DNA of 64,000 nt, taken from assembly GCA_916613615.1 (NCBI GenBank), contig OU744724.1, positions 21,004,171 to 21,068,170 of the forward strand, read 5' to 3'. The translations under genes were made by a program, and so were the position numbers. Below the pieces are notes generated by a model. That model searched no databases, was not told the DNA's origin, and was given only the letters and a program-made list of their open reading frames with translations. This document shows, piece after piece, positions 37,771-49,800 of the stretch. Source of the DNA: Steromphala cineraria (lineage: Eukaryota > Mollusca > Gastropoda > Trochida > Trochidae). Each line of letters starts with the position of its first letter. Position 1 is the first letter of the stretch.

Positions 37771-39494
37771 TTAAGGGTTTGATAAGGAACATAGTGAATC
37801 CAAATGGACTACTGAAAATATAGTCTTTGAAAATCCTGACAAGATCACCTTTAGTGAGATAGTTTGATTGAGCTCTGCCACTTCTTCTAAAAAGAGAAAC
37901 AACTAAAGCCAGCTATCTCATATGAAAGATCCTTATCTCTCATCGTCCATGTGATATGAATAGCTTTCATTGAAGCAACCAAATGTTGTGGATGAAACGA
38001 CTGATGGTTATCATTTGATGAAAGATGCTGATTACATATTCAACAGATAAAAAGTGTGTAGAGTGATGCAGTTTACAGCATAAACATAGGTCAACTGTTT
38101 AAGCGAAAGATGAATGAGTAATATTCATGGGAGTTCAGGTGGTCTGAAATTCCTATTTTTTGGTATATTTTTTTCTTCATTTAAATTGCCAATAAAAATG
38201 GGGATCCCTTTTTCAATGGGTTAATCCCGTCTTCAAAATGCATGCATCTGCGACTGTAAGGGATTGAAATTAACAGAGAGAAATATTCACTTCATCGCAT
38301 TCTCACTCATATATAAAGGTGTGTGAGTGTGTACATAGCTAGAAGACCTTGATGTTGAACAGCACGGCAATGTGTGAAGAGTAACAATAACAATATGACC
38401 ATTTACAGAGATGGCAGGAGAACTAGAAGAAGAAATCGACTCAAAGCATAGCTGACATTCCAACATCCATCCCACCTGCCCAGCTACCATTATCTAACTA
38501 ACAGCTTAATTTGGATCACACCTGCCACTGCTGGCAACAAACAATGGCTCTGCCAGAGAGAAATAAACCACTGACAAGGAAAAAAGAGGGATAAGAATTA
38601 TTCAAAGAGTTCCTGTTTTTGTCACAAGATCTGTCAAACATGTGTTGGCACTTAGAACTGTGAGATCATTGCAGTTACGAGTTCTGCCAGACCCATCAAC
38701 ATGGATTTGCTTTTGGCTGAAATGAGTAATAAGTGAAGCTGCTTTATTGAGGTAGACCTTGTTCCTCATTCGGCCAAACCAATTAACACGAGCATGAATC
38801 TGTGGCAAGATTAGAATAATCAGCAGACACACCAACAAGCCAGTTGTCAGACTACAGGTCTTTAGCAGTTGATTCCCATTTCTTATGGACTAAATTAGTC
38901 AAATTCTGTGTCTGATTGAAATACATCTCTAATTCAAAGCCCCATAAATCACAATCTTCAGCACTAAATCATTAAGATTTCCCAAAATAGCAACTGTCAG
39001 TAAAATATATGTTAGCAATTTACAAATCTCAACTAGAACATGGCAATCCATTACTGTAGAAGCATCTTCACTTCTCCCTTACTCATCAACACAGCTCTGT
39101 GATGGGACGGACTCTCTCTTAATGATGCATCGTAGGACTGACCACATACTTGGTTTGAGACTTGATTGTATACAACGAGAATAAAGGGAACACATTCAGT
39201 AATCACTCTGAATAGATAACAAGCAGAAGTTTTCTTCCTCTACTCCTTTGAATAAAAGTTCTTTCGCCAGTCAAATATTGTATGGACATTTTTTTTAAAT
39301 ATTCCAATTATGTTATAAATTTTGGTTACTGCAACAAGTATGAAAATTAATAGTTTTACACATCAAGATTCTTAGAAATATGCCCTATGGTGTTCAAGTT
39401 GTAATCAATATGGGGAAACTAACTAGGAGGAAATGAATAGGCATTGTAACTGCAATTGGCTTTATCAGGACAGGTCCTTCTCAAACTAGATTAG

Positions 39495-40793
39495 CGTTTG
39501 CGGGATACCGCAAAAGCAGAGCAGCCCCGGAACTTTGGGTTTCGCCTTACCCTGTTCCGCCTTTTACAGGCCTCACCAAATTGGGAATTTTCTCGTGACC
39601 TTGACCTTTGACACTCAAGGTCACACAATCAATGAACACATTTCATTGAGTATAACATTATTGTAATGAAATAAAGTGTTAAAAATACAATTAATCCATT
39701 TTCTCCATATATGTTGACCTTGCTGTGACCTTGACCTTGACCTTCGACAGTTAGTACCCAAAACTTTTTGAAAATGTTGTACTTCTCAAGAGATAATATA
39801 TACAAAATCTAAACTTCATAGCACAAAAACTTTTCAAGTTATTGTGTTTACAAGGAATTGCAATAACTCATATCTCATGACCTTGACCTTTGACCTTCAA
39901 GGTCACACAATAATTGAACACTTTTTATTGAGTATAACAATCATGTATTGATTAAAAGTGATCATAGTTAAAATTAAGCATTTTCGCTAAACCATGCTTA
40001 AGTCATGACCTTGCTATGACCTTGACCTTTGACAGATTGTAGCCGAAACCTTTTCAAAATTTTTTACTTTTCCAAGGATGATATATACCAAGTTAGAGCT
40101 TCATAGCACAAAAACTTTTCAAGTTACCGTGTTTACAAAGAATTTTGTGGTGATTTTATAACTCGTGACCTTGACCTTTGAACTTGAAAGTGAACATGTC
40201 ATAATGATTCCCTGGAAGTATTAACATTTAGACATGTTCATGAGTTCTGAAAAGCTAAATGGGATAAAGTTATACCCCAATTTAGTGCATTTTGTAATAA
40301 CTCATATCTCATGACCTTGACCTTTGACCTTCAAGGTCACACAATCATTGAACACTTTTTTTTGAGTATAACAATCATGAATTGATTAAAAGTGTTCATA
40401 GTTAAAATAAAGCATTTTCGCTAAAACATGCTTACGTCATGACCTTGCTGTGACCTTGACCTTTGACGGATTGTAGCCAAAACCTTTTCAAAATTTTTTA
40501 CTTTTCCAAGGATGATATATTATAAGTTAGAGCTTCATAGCACAAAAACTTTTCAAGTTATCGCGTTTACAAGGAATTCTTAGTGTGAATACATAGCTCG
40601 TGACCTTGACCTTTGACCTTGAAAGTGAACGTGTCAAAATCGTTCCCCCGAGGTATGAGTAGTAAGGTATGAATAAGAGTTCTGGAAAGCTTAGGGGAAA
40701 AAAGTTATAGCTAGTAGTACGAGTGCGGCGGCGGCGGCGGCGATGGAAACTTCACAAAAACTGATAGCAGCCCCGTCCTTAGACGGGGCTGCT
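39495..40793 (+). repeat. 1.3-kb repeat rich in tgaccttgacc motifs
   Basis: An internally repetitive element. Related blocks starting at the string (c/a)tgaccttgacctttgac occur near 39594, 39876 and 40310. Other shared blocks are catagcacaaaaacttttca and tcaaggtcacacaat. Eight clusters contain TGACCTTGA, the reverse of TCAAGGTCA, a known extended half-site for estrogen-related and NR5A-type nuclear receptors. The left edge has a tttgcgg/ccgcaaa hairpin. The right edge has (CGG)6 at about 40722 and a perfect hairpin agcagccccgtc/gacggggctgct. No reading frame or clear target duplication is visible; the element class is unknown. Confidence 0.7.
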
Positions 40794-42363
40794 AATTAAC
40801 AGTTTACAAAGGCAGAAAGACCTTGAAGTAAGAATTCTTGCACAAGTCATTCAACCTCTTAATTCATAGACAGGATAAGTTGCTCTGAGTACAATTTTCT
40901 GAATTCAAAGTAACTGGACACTAGAGAGAAATTGAAGTGGAACTCTTAGTGTTCTGGAGATTGCCGATTTATATTGCAGCAAACCTTCAACTATCAGGAA
41001 GCAACACTGTAATTCCTTGAATAATTGCCCGCTGGTTTTCAATTTCAAACACCATTTTGAGCAATGCAGTAATTAAAGGCATGTTATTCTTTAGGACAGG
41101 TGATTATTTATTTCAGACCAATAATTTGTTTGTTTGTTTTTTAAATCAAGAAAAAGATTTTTATAGCAAACGTTTTCCTGTGAATAGTAAACCTTTGATA
41201 TAAACTCTTACCATGATGTTAAACTGTTCAACAGAATGCCAATGTGAAGAAGTAAAAGGGAATGATTACGTTGTTTTATTTATAAAGTGATGAATCAAGC
41301 CAAGCTATTAATCATTTGAGCAAGGGCTTCAACCTGACAATCAAGGCAAGTGATTTTTCAAGGATTTACGGTATGAGAATCCATAAGCATCAAGATGTAT
41401 TGATATAGGAAGACTCAGCTATCTCATCTCCAAGCTTAATGCTCCTTCTAATGTACACTGATTTACTGCCAAGATTTCTCAATAACAATTTAGTCATAAA
41501 ATATTTACACAAAATAAAGTGCCTGTCGTTTAAAAAAGAAATATTTATGGATAAGGTAATTTTGAATCTGAAATAGCAGAAATCATTTTAAAAGATGAGA
41601 TATTGACATGAAACAAATAAATGGTTAAAAGCACTAAAGATAAGTAGTGTTATTGTGAGAGAGTCTTCAATGCAGCCAACGAGTGGGCTTGTAAAGTCCA
41701 TCAATCTTGTACAGCGTAGAGGGCTCATCTTATCTTGTCTGGGCTACAGCTCACTTGATATTGGATTATTGAGCATATATGATCTTCTTGTCACAAATCA
41801 TAGGCTTGCACCTGAACACACGATAGAGTCTATAAAAATATAAAATTCTGTATAAAATTGAATTATGCTGCGACTGTTCTTTATACAATATATTGTAAAG
41901 TGAGTGAGTTATTGTTCAGCCTTTTGGCAATATTTCAGCTTTTAATGGTAGGACAATCGCTCTGAAAAAGCAACTCGATGCATTGTTGGAGTCATGTTTA
42001 GTTGATACATACTTAGTGTTGCTGAAAGTGTCAATTTAAACTTACTGGGTTAGTTTGGTGTGCCTATATGAAGGAATAAAGTCACTTTTTTCTGCAAATG
42101 ACTGATCATCAAAAAATGATAGGAAATATTTTCTGAGACTAGGACAATGAAAAACAATAGTGGAATCTCAGGATCAAATATACAAATTTTTATCTCCTTG
42201 GTACAAGATATCTCCACAAAATAATGCCCAAGGGCTGGTCAACCACAACTCACTCAGTCTTCCCACTTCAGTCCTTTATGCCGACAGTAGTTCTTCAGAA
42301 CCAAAAGTCCAAAATGTTACAGACACACTGACTAAATTCCATAAGGTCTGATCTTTGGTGGGT

Positions 42364-42480
42364 GAATGAGAGGGTAAGCAGGTAGGTTGGGTAGGTGATT
42401 GGTTGGGTGGTTGGGTGGTTTGGGCAGGTGGTTGGTTGGGTGGTTTGGTGTTTGGGTGGTTGGTTAAGTGATTGTTTAGC
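42364..42480 (+). repeat. GT-rich degenerate (GGTTGGGT)n tract
   Basis: A simple-sequence run made of ggttgggtggtt and ggtttggg variants. Several GGG runs a few bases apart could form G-quadruplexes, probably of mixed three- and two-tetrad type. The open frames on the other strand are low-complexity T/Q/P-rich artefacts. Confidence 0.65.
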
Positions 42481-42545
42481 ACCATGATCACTAACAATCT
42501 CAACATTATTCTTTAAAGATAAACTGAATTCAATTTGTAAAGCGC

Positions 42546-45215
42546 CAGGGCTCGAAAATTGTAAAAATATGTACTTATCCTGCAGGGCAAGTGATTTCAA
42601 TTTTCCACTCGTCCTTCTGGAAATGTACTTGTCCTATAATTCACGCAAAAACATGGATGCAAATTTAAGTTATGAATTAATAAGTGATGTCTGGAATAAA
42701 AATCCCCTAATTCATTAGAGCTGCATATATATACACCTGAAATGTGAAATTCTGTGAATGTGAATGTTAAAACACATCATTGTGATGTTTATAAGTTGAA
42801 CATTATAAGTTCTACGTGTTACCCATGATAAAATACAGTTACAGTTTTTACGGTTCATTTATTTTGCATGTCAATAAATTTTTGAAATTAATTCTGACCA
42901 AATATGTCTCATTATCATAATCATGGTAACTTTTGATTTTATGCATGTGATTTGACACATCTCAATTCAAATCAGTAAATAATTGGATATCAAATCCTTA
43001 AATACATCAGAAGATCTGTCACTCACGTATCGTGTAGTGGGTGAGGCGCCATGTTTGTTTACATCAGGCAGGGTTGGAAATTTACAACTGTTAGATACAT
43101 CTCAAAGAATACAACTTTTGATGTTAACTTTCAAGGAGAGAAACAGGAAAATATTAACAATCACACTATCGTATAAAAATGTTTATGTCACTATTGCGTT
43201 CAAACAAAGATTGATAGTAAGGATATAACATGGACATCCCTACGGTAGTGGTTATTATACTCGCGGCTGCCTCGGCCTAGTCCGAACACGATCAACCACT
43301 CTTTCTCTAAACAAATGGTCCAAATAAATCTGCCTCATAGTAGGATATTTAACAAACTCCAGATGTTTCCTATTGGTATCGTGTTACTGTGGGATATATA
43401 TTCTCTTCAGAAATAATTAGAGAATAACCAACGAGGTACGAGTGATTACGGGATATCTGCCCGAGTCGAAATAATGTTCACAGTCGCGAGCCTTGGCGAG
43501 CGACTGAACATTATTTTGACGAGGGCAGATATCCCGTAATCACTCGTACCGAGTTGGTTATTCTATATATTACCCATTTGTAATGAAATATGATTAAAAA
43601 CGACTGAAAAGATGCGATTGAGAAATCGTAGTAATGCTGTAGTAAGTGATACCAATCAGCTGATCAGTATTCATACGCGTGTCCAACCGAACATCTCCAG
43701 AGTGAATTAGTCAACAACGCATCGGAATCTAGTTCAGTTTCAAAACAATACGAAAATGATGAACATAATGTCCCTGAATGATATAATACACTTTTCAACA
43801 TTGAACAAATTTACACACATAAAACTCTTAACAAACAACATTATTTGATAAAGATAATAAGTATTTGAATCAGCCGATCGTCACGCCGTACTACCACTGT
43901 GATGTGTTGTTGACGGCACAATGTTGTAACGAAAATGTCAAAAACCTGTCAATTTTTTTAAACTATACTTGATAAAAATGGCAATATCTTTAAGAGAAAC
44001 TTTCAAAGAATGCACCAAAACAAGTCTGTATGTCAGGATAATCAAATAATCTGAAGTTTGAACAACATTTGTTTCTTTCGACGTTACTTTCATTCACGTA
44101 GCAAGTGTCAAGAACGATAACTCTAATCGGCCTGTAATCACGGTAGGATTGTTCCCAGGGCTAATCAACTATGAGTATGTTGATTTGTAAAAGTTATTGC
44201 TTTCATGAATGTATGTATTGAATTTGAGTCCCTGTGGTTTTTATGTGTTAATAATTACTAATGGATCCGTGAAATTCTTGTGCTTGGATAGATTTCATGA
44301 ATTTTCGATGGCAGCCATGTTTGTTTACAAACAGACAGCGCTTACCGTACCTTTGGAAAAAGCACAATCTTGAGATCACAATGAAACTTAACACGTAGAT
44401 GAATAGTTTCTAATAATACTGCGTTTAAATATCAACCTGTAAGTTATATGATGTACAGTAATATTCATCGTTCTACGATTTTATTTTTAACCTAATCGAC
44501 ATACGTTCGACACGTTCGATTTATCAATGAAACTTGAAAATAGTTCCGTCGAACAATCGTCTTTCATTCTCTTAGGAACCGACCAATCAACGTTGAGAAT
44601 CACTAAAAAGCACATGTGCGGATATCAAAAAAATATCCACTCGTGTATCCTCGCCCGTATGGGTAATATACATATTTATCAAACATCCCATCGCAATGTT
44701 TTCCTCGTATGTAAACAACGTTTGTGTTTTATAGTTTTCAGTTATTGTTATCAACCATTGAATAAATGTTATTTAATGATAAGAACAAGTTAAAAAGAAT
44801 TGTATTATTAGATTTTAGTAAACATTTATTATTTCAATATTGCTGGATGTCATATATATTGAAAACAATATGTCAAAGCATGGAATTCCCTGATCAGCTG
44901 TTTACGCATTCTGGTTGGTCGATCTCTTGGGGATGCCCAGATCTGATTGGCTGATGTATAACTAGCATCAGATAAGAAAAGATACTCAACACTGTAATCA
45001 GAACATCGTCGAGACTTTGATTGATATAACAGATTTCAAGAGAATCTGAAGAAAAGTTTCAAAAAATGATTCAGAGTTTAAAAAGTAAACAGTTGAATTT
45101 AAAATTAGGATAGAAAATGTACTCGTCCTATGGGACGTGTAGAAATATTTTTTCACTTGCCCGAGCTGATTTCCACTCGTCAATACGAGCGGACGAGTGC
45201 TATTTTCGAGCCCTG
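42546..45215 (+). mobile_element. 2.67-kb DNA transposon with hAT-like ends, non-autonomous
   Basis: Perfect 13-bp terminal inverted repeats CAGGGCTCGAAAA/TTTTCGAGCCCTG are flanked by the 5-bp direct repeat agcgc (42541-42545 and 45216-45220). Subterminal repeats are shared in inverse orientation, such as gggcaagtg and ccactcgtc. CAGGG ends are typical of hAT elements; a 5-bp rather than 8-bp duplication fits the hAT5-like minority, so the superfamily is tentative. No transposase-like frame is present; internal open frames (42983-43228, 44527-44793) have no motif. A 142-bp palindrome lies inside. Confidence 0.75.
43422..43563. repeat. 142-bp near-perfect palindrome
   Basis: The left arm begins gaataaccaacgaggtacga; the right arm ends tcgtaccgagttggttattc. 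The arms pair almost continuously through cgagtgattacgggatatct and the centre is about gagccttggcgag. It is inside the 2.67-kb element and probably represents an independent foldback insertion. Confidence 0.85.
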
Positions 45216-45697
45216 AGCGCATCTTAAATTTGAAGCAATTACCTCTCTTGGCTGAGAATGAATGAAGCTCTAGATTGATTGTGTATCATGGTACATGCTA
45301 AGAGCCACAGTGCCCCCACCTACATTTCGGGGGTCTGGCAGCCAGCAGTCGATGCTAGGTGCGTTTAAGTAGACAGAAAGCAGAGAGCTCCCATGGACAG
45401 CGTATTTGACTCCTTATATTGCCCAGACACACATGGGACCTGGGCCAAGTTTGGGTACAAGGAGAAACCTTTTCATACACAATAATCTCTACAGTTTACA
45501 AAAGTTTTCAAAAGTCATTATGAGTTTCCTTTCTTAACATTTTGACTGATGACCGATAAACATATTTTGATTTTTTCTAGAAACAAACAGAGATGTTTTT
45601 CCTCACCTTGTATCTGTTTCTTCGATAATGTCTCCAATTTGTTGAATTCTAAAAATAATGTGAGTCATGACAGTTTTATTTCTGATATCAAACTCAC

Positions 45698-45849
45698 CCT
45701 GATGCTGTCCAAAGTCGACCCTGGTGGTAGGCAACCTTGTGGACGGGTGCCTCGTGGGTCTTCACTGCAGCCTCAGATTCTCCGTTGATCCTGTTCCAGA
45801 AGAATACAGTCCCTGATTGGTCTGAGCCGATCAGAAGACAATCCTGCAG
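45698..45849 (-). CDS. WD40 protein, internal exon (one full blade)
   Basis: Exon of 152 nt with a tatttgcag acceptor and a GG|gtgagt donor. It encodes 50 codons plus two bases. It reads C-L-L-I-G-S-D-Q-S-G-T-V-F-F-W-N, a WD40 strand where the usual W-D is W-N. A linker with T-H-E-A-P-V-H-K-V follows (the H-x-x-x-V of the next blade), ending R-L-W-T-A-S-G. Joining to 37311-37398 recreates W-T-A-S-G-D-N-T-I-K-E-W-D. It joins in phase 0 to the upstream exon. A SINE lies about 90 bp upstream of its acceptor. Confidence 0.92.
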
Positions 45850-45937
45850 CTGCAAATAGAGTCAAATAGTATTCATTTCTGTAACAAATCCCCTCATTAC
45901 CAAATTTTCTGGGAACAGAATAAGGTCAGCACTTTTT

Positions 45938-46130
45938 GGATGGCAAAACAGGCGAGTTCGTTAGCTGTTAGTATGGTCATTGCTGGCAGTGTTGCCTGAC
46001 TCTGAGGGTGTGGGTTCGAATCCTGCATGGGACTCAGGCTGAAAAGAACAGAAATCTGTACTATTGAAGATAGTGTGATCCCAAATATAACATTGTTACA
46101 TTTGTTCAGTATCTAAATGGTATTTATCTC
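45938..46130 (+). mobile_element. tRNA-derived SINE, family A, plus orientation
   Basis: The head has gttagctgttagtatggtca and a B box gggttcgaatcct. The body closely matches the copy at 8848-9040 and ends gttcagtatctaaatggtat. No clean target duplication was identified. It sits in the intron just upstream of a WD40 exon, on the strand opposite to the gene. Confidence 0.8.
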
Positions 46131-47789
46131 TAACTGTTGATGTAGGCCATCAGAAAAAGGTTAATGATGATTCATTTTAGTTAGATCATTCAACCTGAAA
46201 ACTTAACTTCTTGAAAAAGAGATATTGATGATGATGCTATCAAGAAATATAGAAAAGCTAATTAGCAGTTAGACCATACCACATATGCACATTTAGATTA
46301 TCTTTCATGAGGAATGAGAGAGTTCACTTCAAATTGAAGAAGAAGACACATCAAATTTGGAATACAGAAATAATAGTTTTTTAAAGTTTTCGTGTTCTGA
46401 TTTTTTTCCATAATCATCAACCTGATGTCAAGGTAAATGTTCAAATGTGTAAGTACACAAAAGCTTAATTGCATGACTCATCCTAAATAGATATGCTTTA
46501 ACAGTATGACTTGAAGGACATCCAGTTGTTTCCTGGGGAATTGTTTACCTAAGCAATATACTTATGAAAGAAAGAGTTGATATCAGTGGGCTTATTTTGT
46601 CTATCTCCTATCAGAAGGAATTACCGTGGCAAGAAACAGAGCAACCGTGCACGATCCCTGACAATATCACATAAACAATTGGTGTAAGTGTCTTGTAATG
46701 AAGCTGACATTGTGTAACACCTCCCTCACCATGTTTTCAGCAAGCCCTGTGAGTTCTGATTGACTATGACATGCTAACACTTTCATGAACCTTGCCCGAA
46801 GTCAGCCAATCTTCAGAACACCATTATATCATTAAGTAATTATCTGCCCTTGTAGGGGGTGTGTGTGCAATATAAACAAACTCATTGCTTTTCTTTGATC
46901 TGCTCCACCTAAATTGCTGTGTTTGGATTAGCATTATCTCAATATGGAAACCAACAAGGAAGTTTTCTACAGAAAGATGAAGAATAGAAAAGCCTCATTC
47001 ATCTTGACAATCCTAACGTATGAGTATGATCAGCAGACTCTATTTTAAACACTCAAGGACAGATAACAATGAAGAAGGACCAGGTTAATTAATATTGTTA
47101 TTGTACATAATGTTCAGAAGTACATAATATTAGGAAATCTTTGAATAGTTTGTTGATTTCAATAGATACTCGACTATTTTGAACACCAAATTATCTAAAA
47201 TGGGAGTAAATATGCACACCTGCATTGGGTCAGTTTTCCTTATCAGTTTGTGGAAGACCAAAAATAGACCTTTATCATCTACCTAAGCCTCAGAATGCAA
47301 TTGCTTTATATCTAATAAGTCAAAACATAGATAAACAACTTGTTGTTTAGAGTTACAACAAAATTGAAAATATGAAAGTTTTTACTTAACAATTTATCGA
47401 ATCCCAAAAAATTATAAATATACTGATCTAAAATGGCTGAAATAAATAAACAAGAATATTTTCATTACAATTTTTAATCGATCCCTAATGAAACCTTGAA
47501 CAACAACTGTTTTTAAAATAAAAACATGAAAGTTCAAACTACTTCAAACTTCCCTGACACCTGAACTACTGAGTCATATGGATCCTTAAAGAATTCACTT
47601 TCAAACTGACTTGCCACTCAACACATACACAACAAGGAGATATGTGTAAACCATCTCCAACACATGCTGTAGCAATGGCAGAGTCTTGATTCCAATTCCA
47701 GGACTCTGGAAGCCAGACATCCAGCAGTGGCAGAGATTATCTGAGTGTTCCTCGTCTGGATAGTGTAACAGGTTAACCCTGGAGCACAC

Positions 47790-49390
47790 CATACTGGCCA
47801 TGTGTGACCAGGGAACAGCCCAGTAGAAACCAGTAGATCAGAGTTACTGCTGCACCATTCAACTGCGCTAAGTTTAGCTGAGTAGGCAACCAATAGATCA
47901 GAGGACAGCTGAGAAGACATGTAATAGATCAGGGAACAGCCCAGTAGACAACCAGTAGATCAGAGGACAGCTGAGAAGACATGTAATAGACCAGGGAACA
48001 GCCCAGTAGACAACCAGTAGATCAGAGGACAGCTGAGAAGACATGTAATAGACCAGGGAACAGCCCAGTAGAAAACCAGTAGATCAGAGTTACTGCTGCA
48101 CCATTCAACTGCGATAAGTTTAGCTGAGTAGACAACCAATAGATCAGAGGACAGCTGAGAAGACATGTAATAGATCAGGGAACAGCCCAGTAGACAACCA
48201 GTAGATCAGAGTTACTGCTACACCGTTCTATTGCAATAAGTTTAGCTGAGTAGACAACCAATAGATCAGAGGACAGCTGAGAAGACATGTAATAGATCAG
48301 GGAACAGCCCAGTAGAAAACCAGTAGATCAGAGTTACTGCTGCACCATTCTACTGCGATAAGTTTAGCTGAGTAGACAACCAATAGATCAGAGGACAGCT
48401 GAGAAGACATGTAATAGATCAGGGAACAGCCCAGTAGACAACCAGTAGATCAGAGTTACTGCTGCACCATTCAACTGCGATAAGTTTAGCTGAGTAGACA
48501 ACCAATAGATCAGAGGACAGCTGAGAAGACATGTAATAGATCAGGGAACAGCCCAGTAGAAAACCAGTAGATCTGAGTTACTGCTGCACCATTCTACTGC
48601 GATAAGTTTAGCTGAGTAGACAACCAATAGATCAGAGGACAGCTGAGAAGACATGTAATAGATCAGGGAACAGCCCAGTAGACAACCAGTAGATCAGAGT
48701 TACTGCTGCACCATTCAACTGCGATAAGTTTAGCTGAGTAGACAACCAATAGATCAGAGGACAGCTGAGAAGACATGTAATAGATCAGGGAACAGCCCAG
48801 TAGAAAACCAGTAGATCTGAGTTACTGCTGCACCATTCTACTGCGATAAGTTTAGCTGAGTAGACAACCAATAGATCAGAGGACAGCTGAGAAGACATGT
48901 AATAGATCAGGGAACAGCCCAGTAGAAAACCAGTAAATCAGAGTTACTGCTGCACCATTCTACTGCGATAAGTTTAGCTGAGTAGACAACCAGTAGATCA
49001 GAGGACAGCTGAGAAGACATGTAATAGATCAGGGAACAGCCCAGTAGAAAACCAATAGATCAGAGGACAGCTGAGAAGACATGTAATAGACCAGGGAACA
49101 GCCCAGTAGAAAACCAGTAGATCAGAGTTACTGCTGCACCATTCAACTGCGATAAGTTTAGCTGAGTAGACAACCAATAGATCAGAGGACAGCTGAGAAG
49201 ACATGTAATAGATCAGGGAACAGCCCAGTAGACAACCAGTAGATCAGAGTTACTGCTGCACCATTCTACTGCGATAAGTTTAGCTGAGTAGACAACCAAT
49301 AGATCAGAGGACAGCTGAGAAGACATGTAATAGATCAGGGAACAGCCCAGTAGAAAACCAGTAGATCAGAGTTACTGCTGCACCATCATC
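47790..49390. repeat. Satellite array, 62- and 122-bp units
   Basis: The marker gaagacatgtaatag occurs at 47913, 47975, 48037, 48159, 48281, 48403, 48525, 48647, 48769, 48891, 49013, 49075, 49197 and 49319. Spacings are thus three of 62 bp and ten of 122 bp. The short unit is the long unit minus the block cagagttactgctgcaccat and following sequence up to caaccaatagatcag. Neither period is a multiple of three, so the open frames on the minus strand are by-products. Alternation of c-a-a-c-t/c-t-a-c-t and gtagaca/gtagaaa variants suggests a partial 244-bp higher-order period. Confidence 0.95.
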
Positions 49391-49800
49391 CTGAGAAAAT
49401 AGGTACAGCTGAAAAGACAATTTATAGATCAGAGTAAAACTGAGAAGACAACCAGGTGATCAGAGTAGATTTTCTACTGCATCATTCTGTTGCAACAATA
49501 TAAGCTGAGTACACAACTAATATATCAGAGGACAGCTGAGTAAAAACCAAGAGACCAGAATCATCTGAGTAGAAACCCAGTAGATTCGAGAAGAATTTCT
49601 ACTGCACCATCATTTTGAGACAGAGATACAGCTGAATAGACAATCAATAGATTAGAGTGCAATTTGAGTAGAAACCAAGTATATCAGAGTAAAATTACTA
49701 CTGCATCATCATTCTGAGACAATTGGATACAGCTGAATAGACTATCAATAAAGAGTACAGATTAATAGAGACAACCAGTAGATCTGAGAACTGAGAAAGT
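49391..49800. repeat. Decayed extension of the satellite
   Basis: Fragments such as agctgagtagacaac-like and ctgcatcatcattctgagac strings recur at irregular spacing with many substitutions. It is older edge material of the array at 47790-49390; the left edge (about 47700-47790) may be similar. Confidence 0.7.

Larger units (their letters stand above)
37399..45697 (-). other. WD40 gene intron, about 8.3 kb
   Basis: Contains the internally deleted MITE (37648), the nuclear-receptor half-site repeat (39495-40793), a GT-rich run (42364-42480) and the whole 2.67-kb hAT-like element (42546-45215). No additional exon is needed: the exons on either side join through a split glycine codon and give an uninterrupted WD40 motif. 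Confidence 0.7.

Noticed and set aside
40760..40800. Right end of the half-site repeat as a Helitron 3' terminus (hairpin followed by CTAA)
   Set aside because: The hairpin overlaps the CTRR rather than preceding it by about 10 bases, and no matching 5' TC end was found.
44778..44800. 23-bp stretch nearly identical to the LINE relic at 61.3 kb (aagaacaagttaaaaag)
   Set aside because: The match does not extend on either side, so it is most likely coincidence in A-rich sequence.
47601..49204. Several minus-strand open frames with repeated S-S-Q-L-S-S-D-L-L segments
   Set aside because: They are generated by the 62/122-bp satellite. The unit lengths are not multiples of three and there is no gene context.
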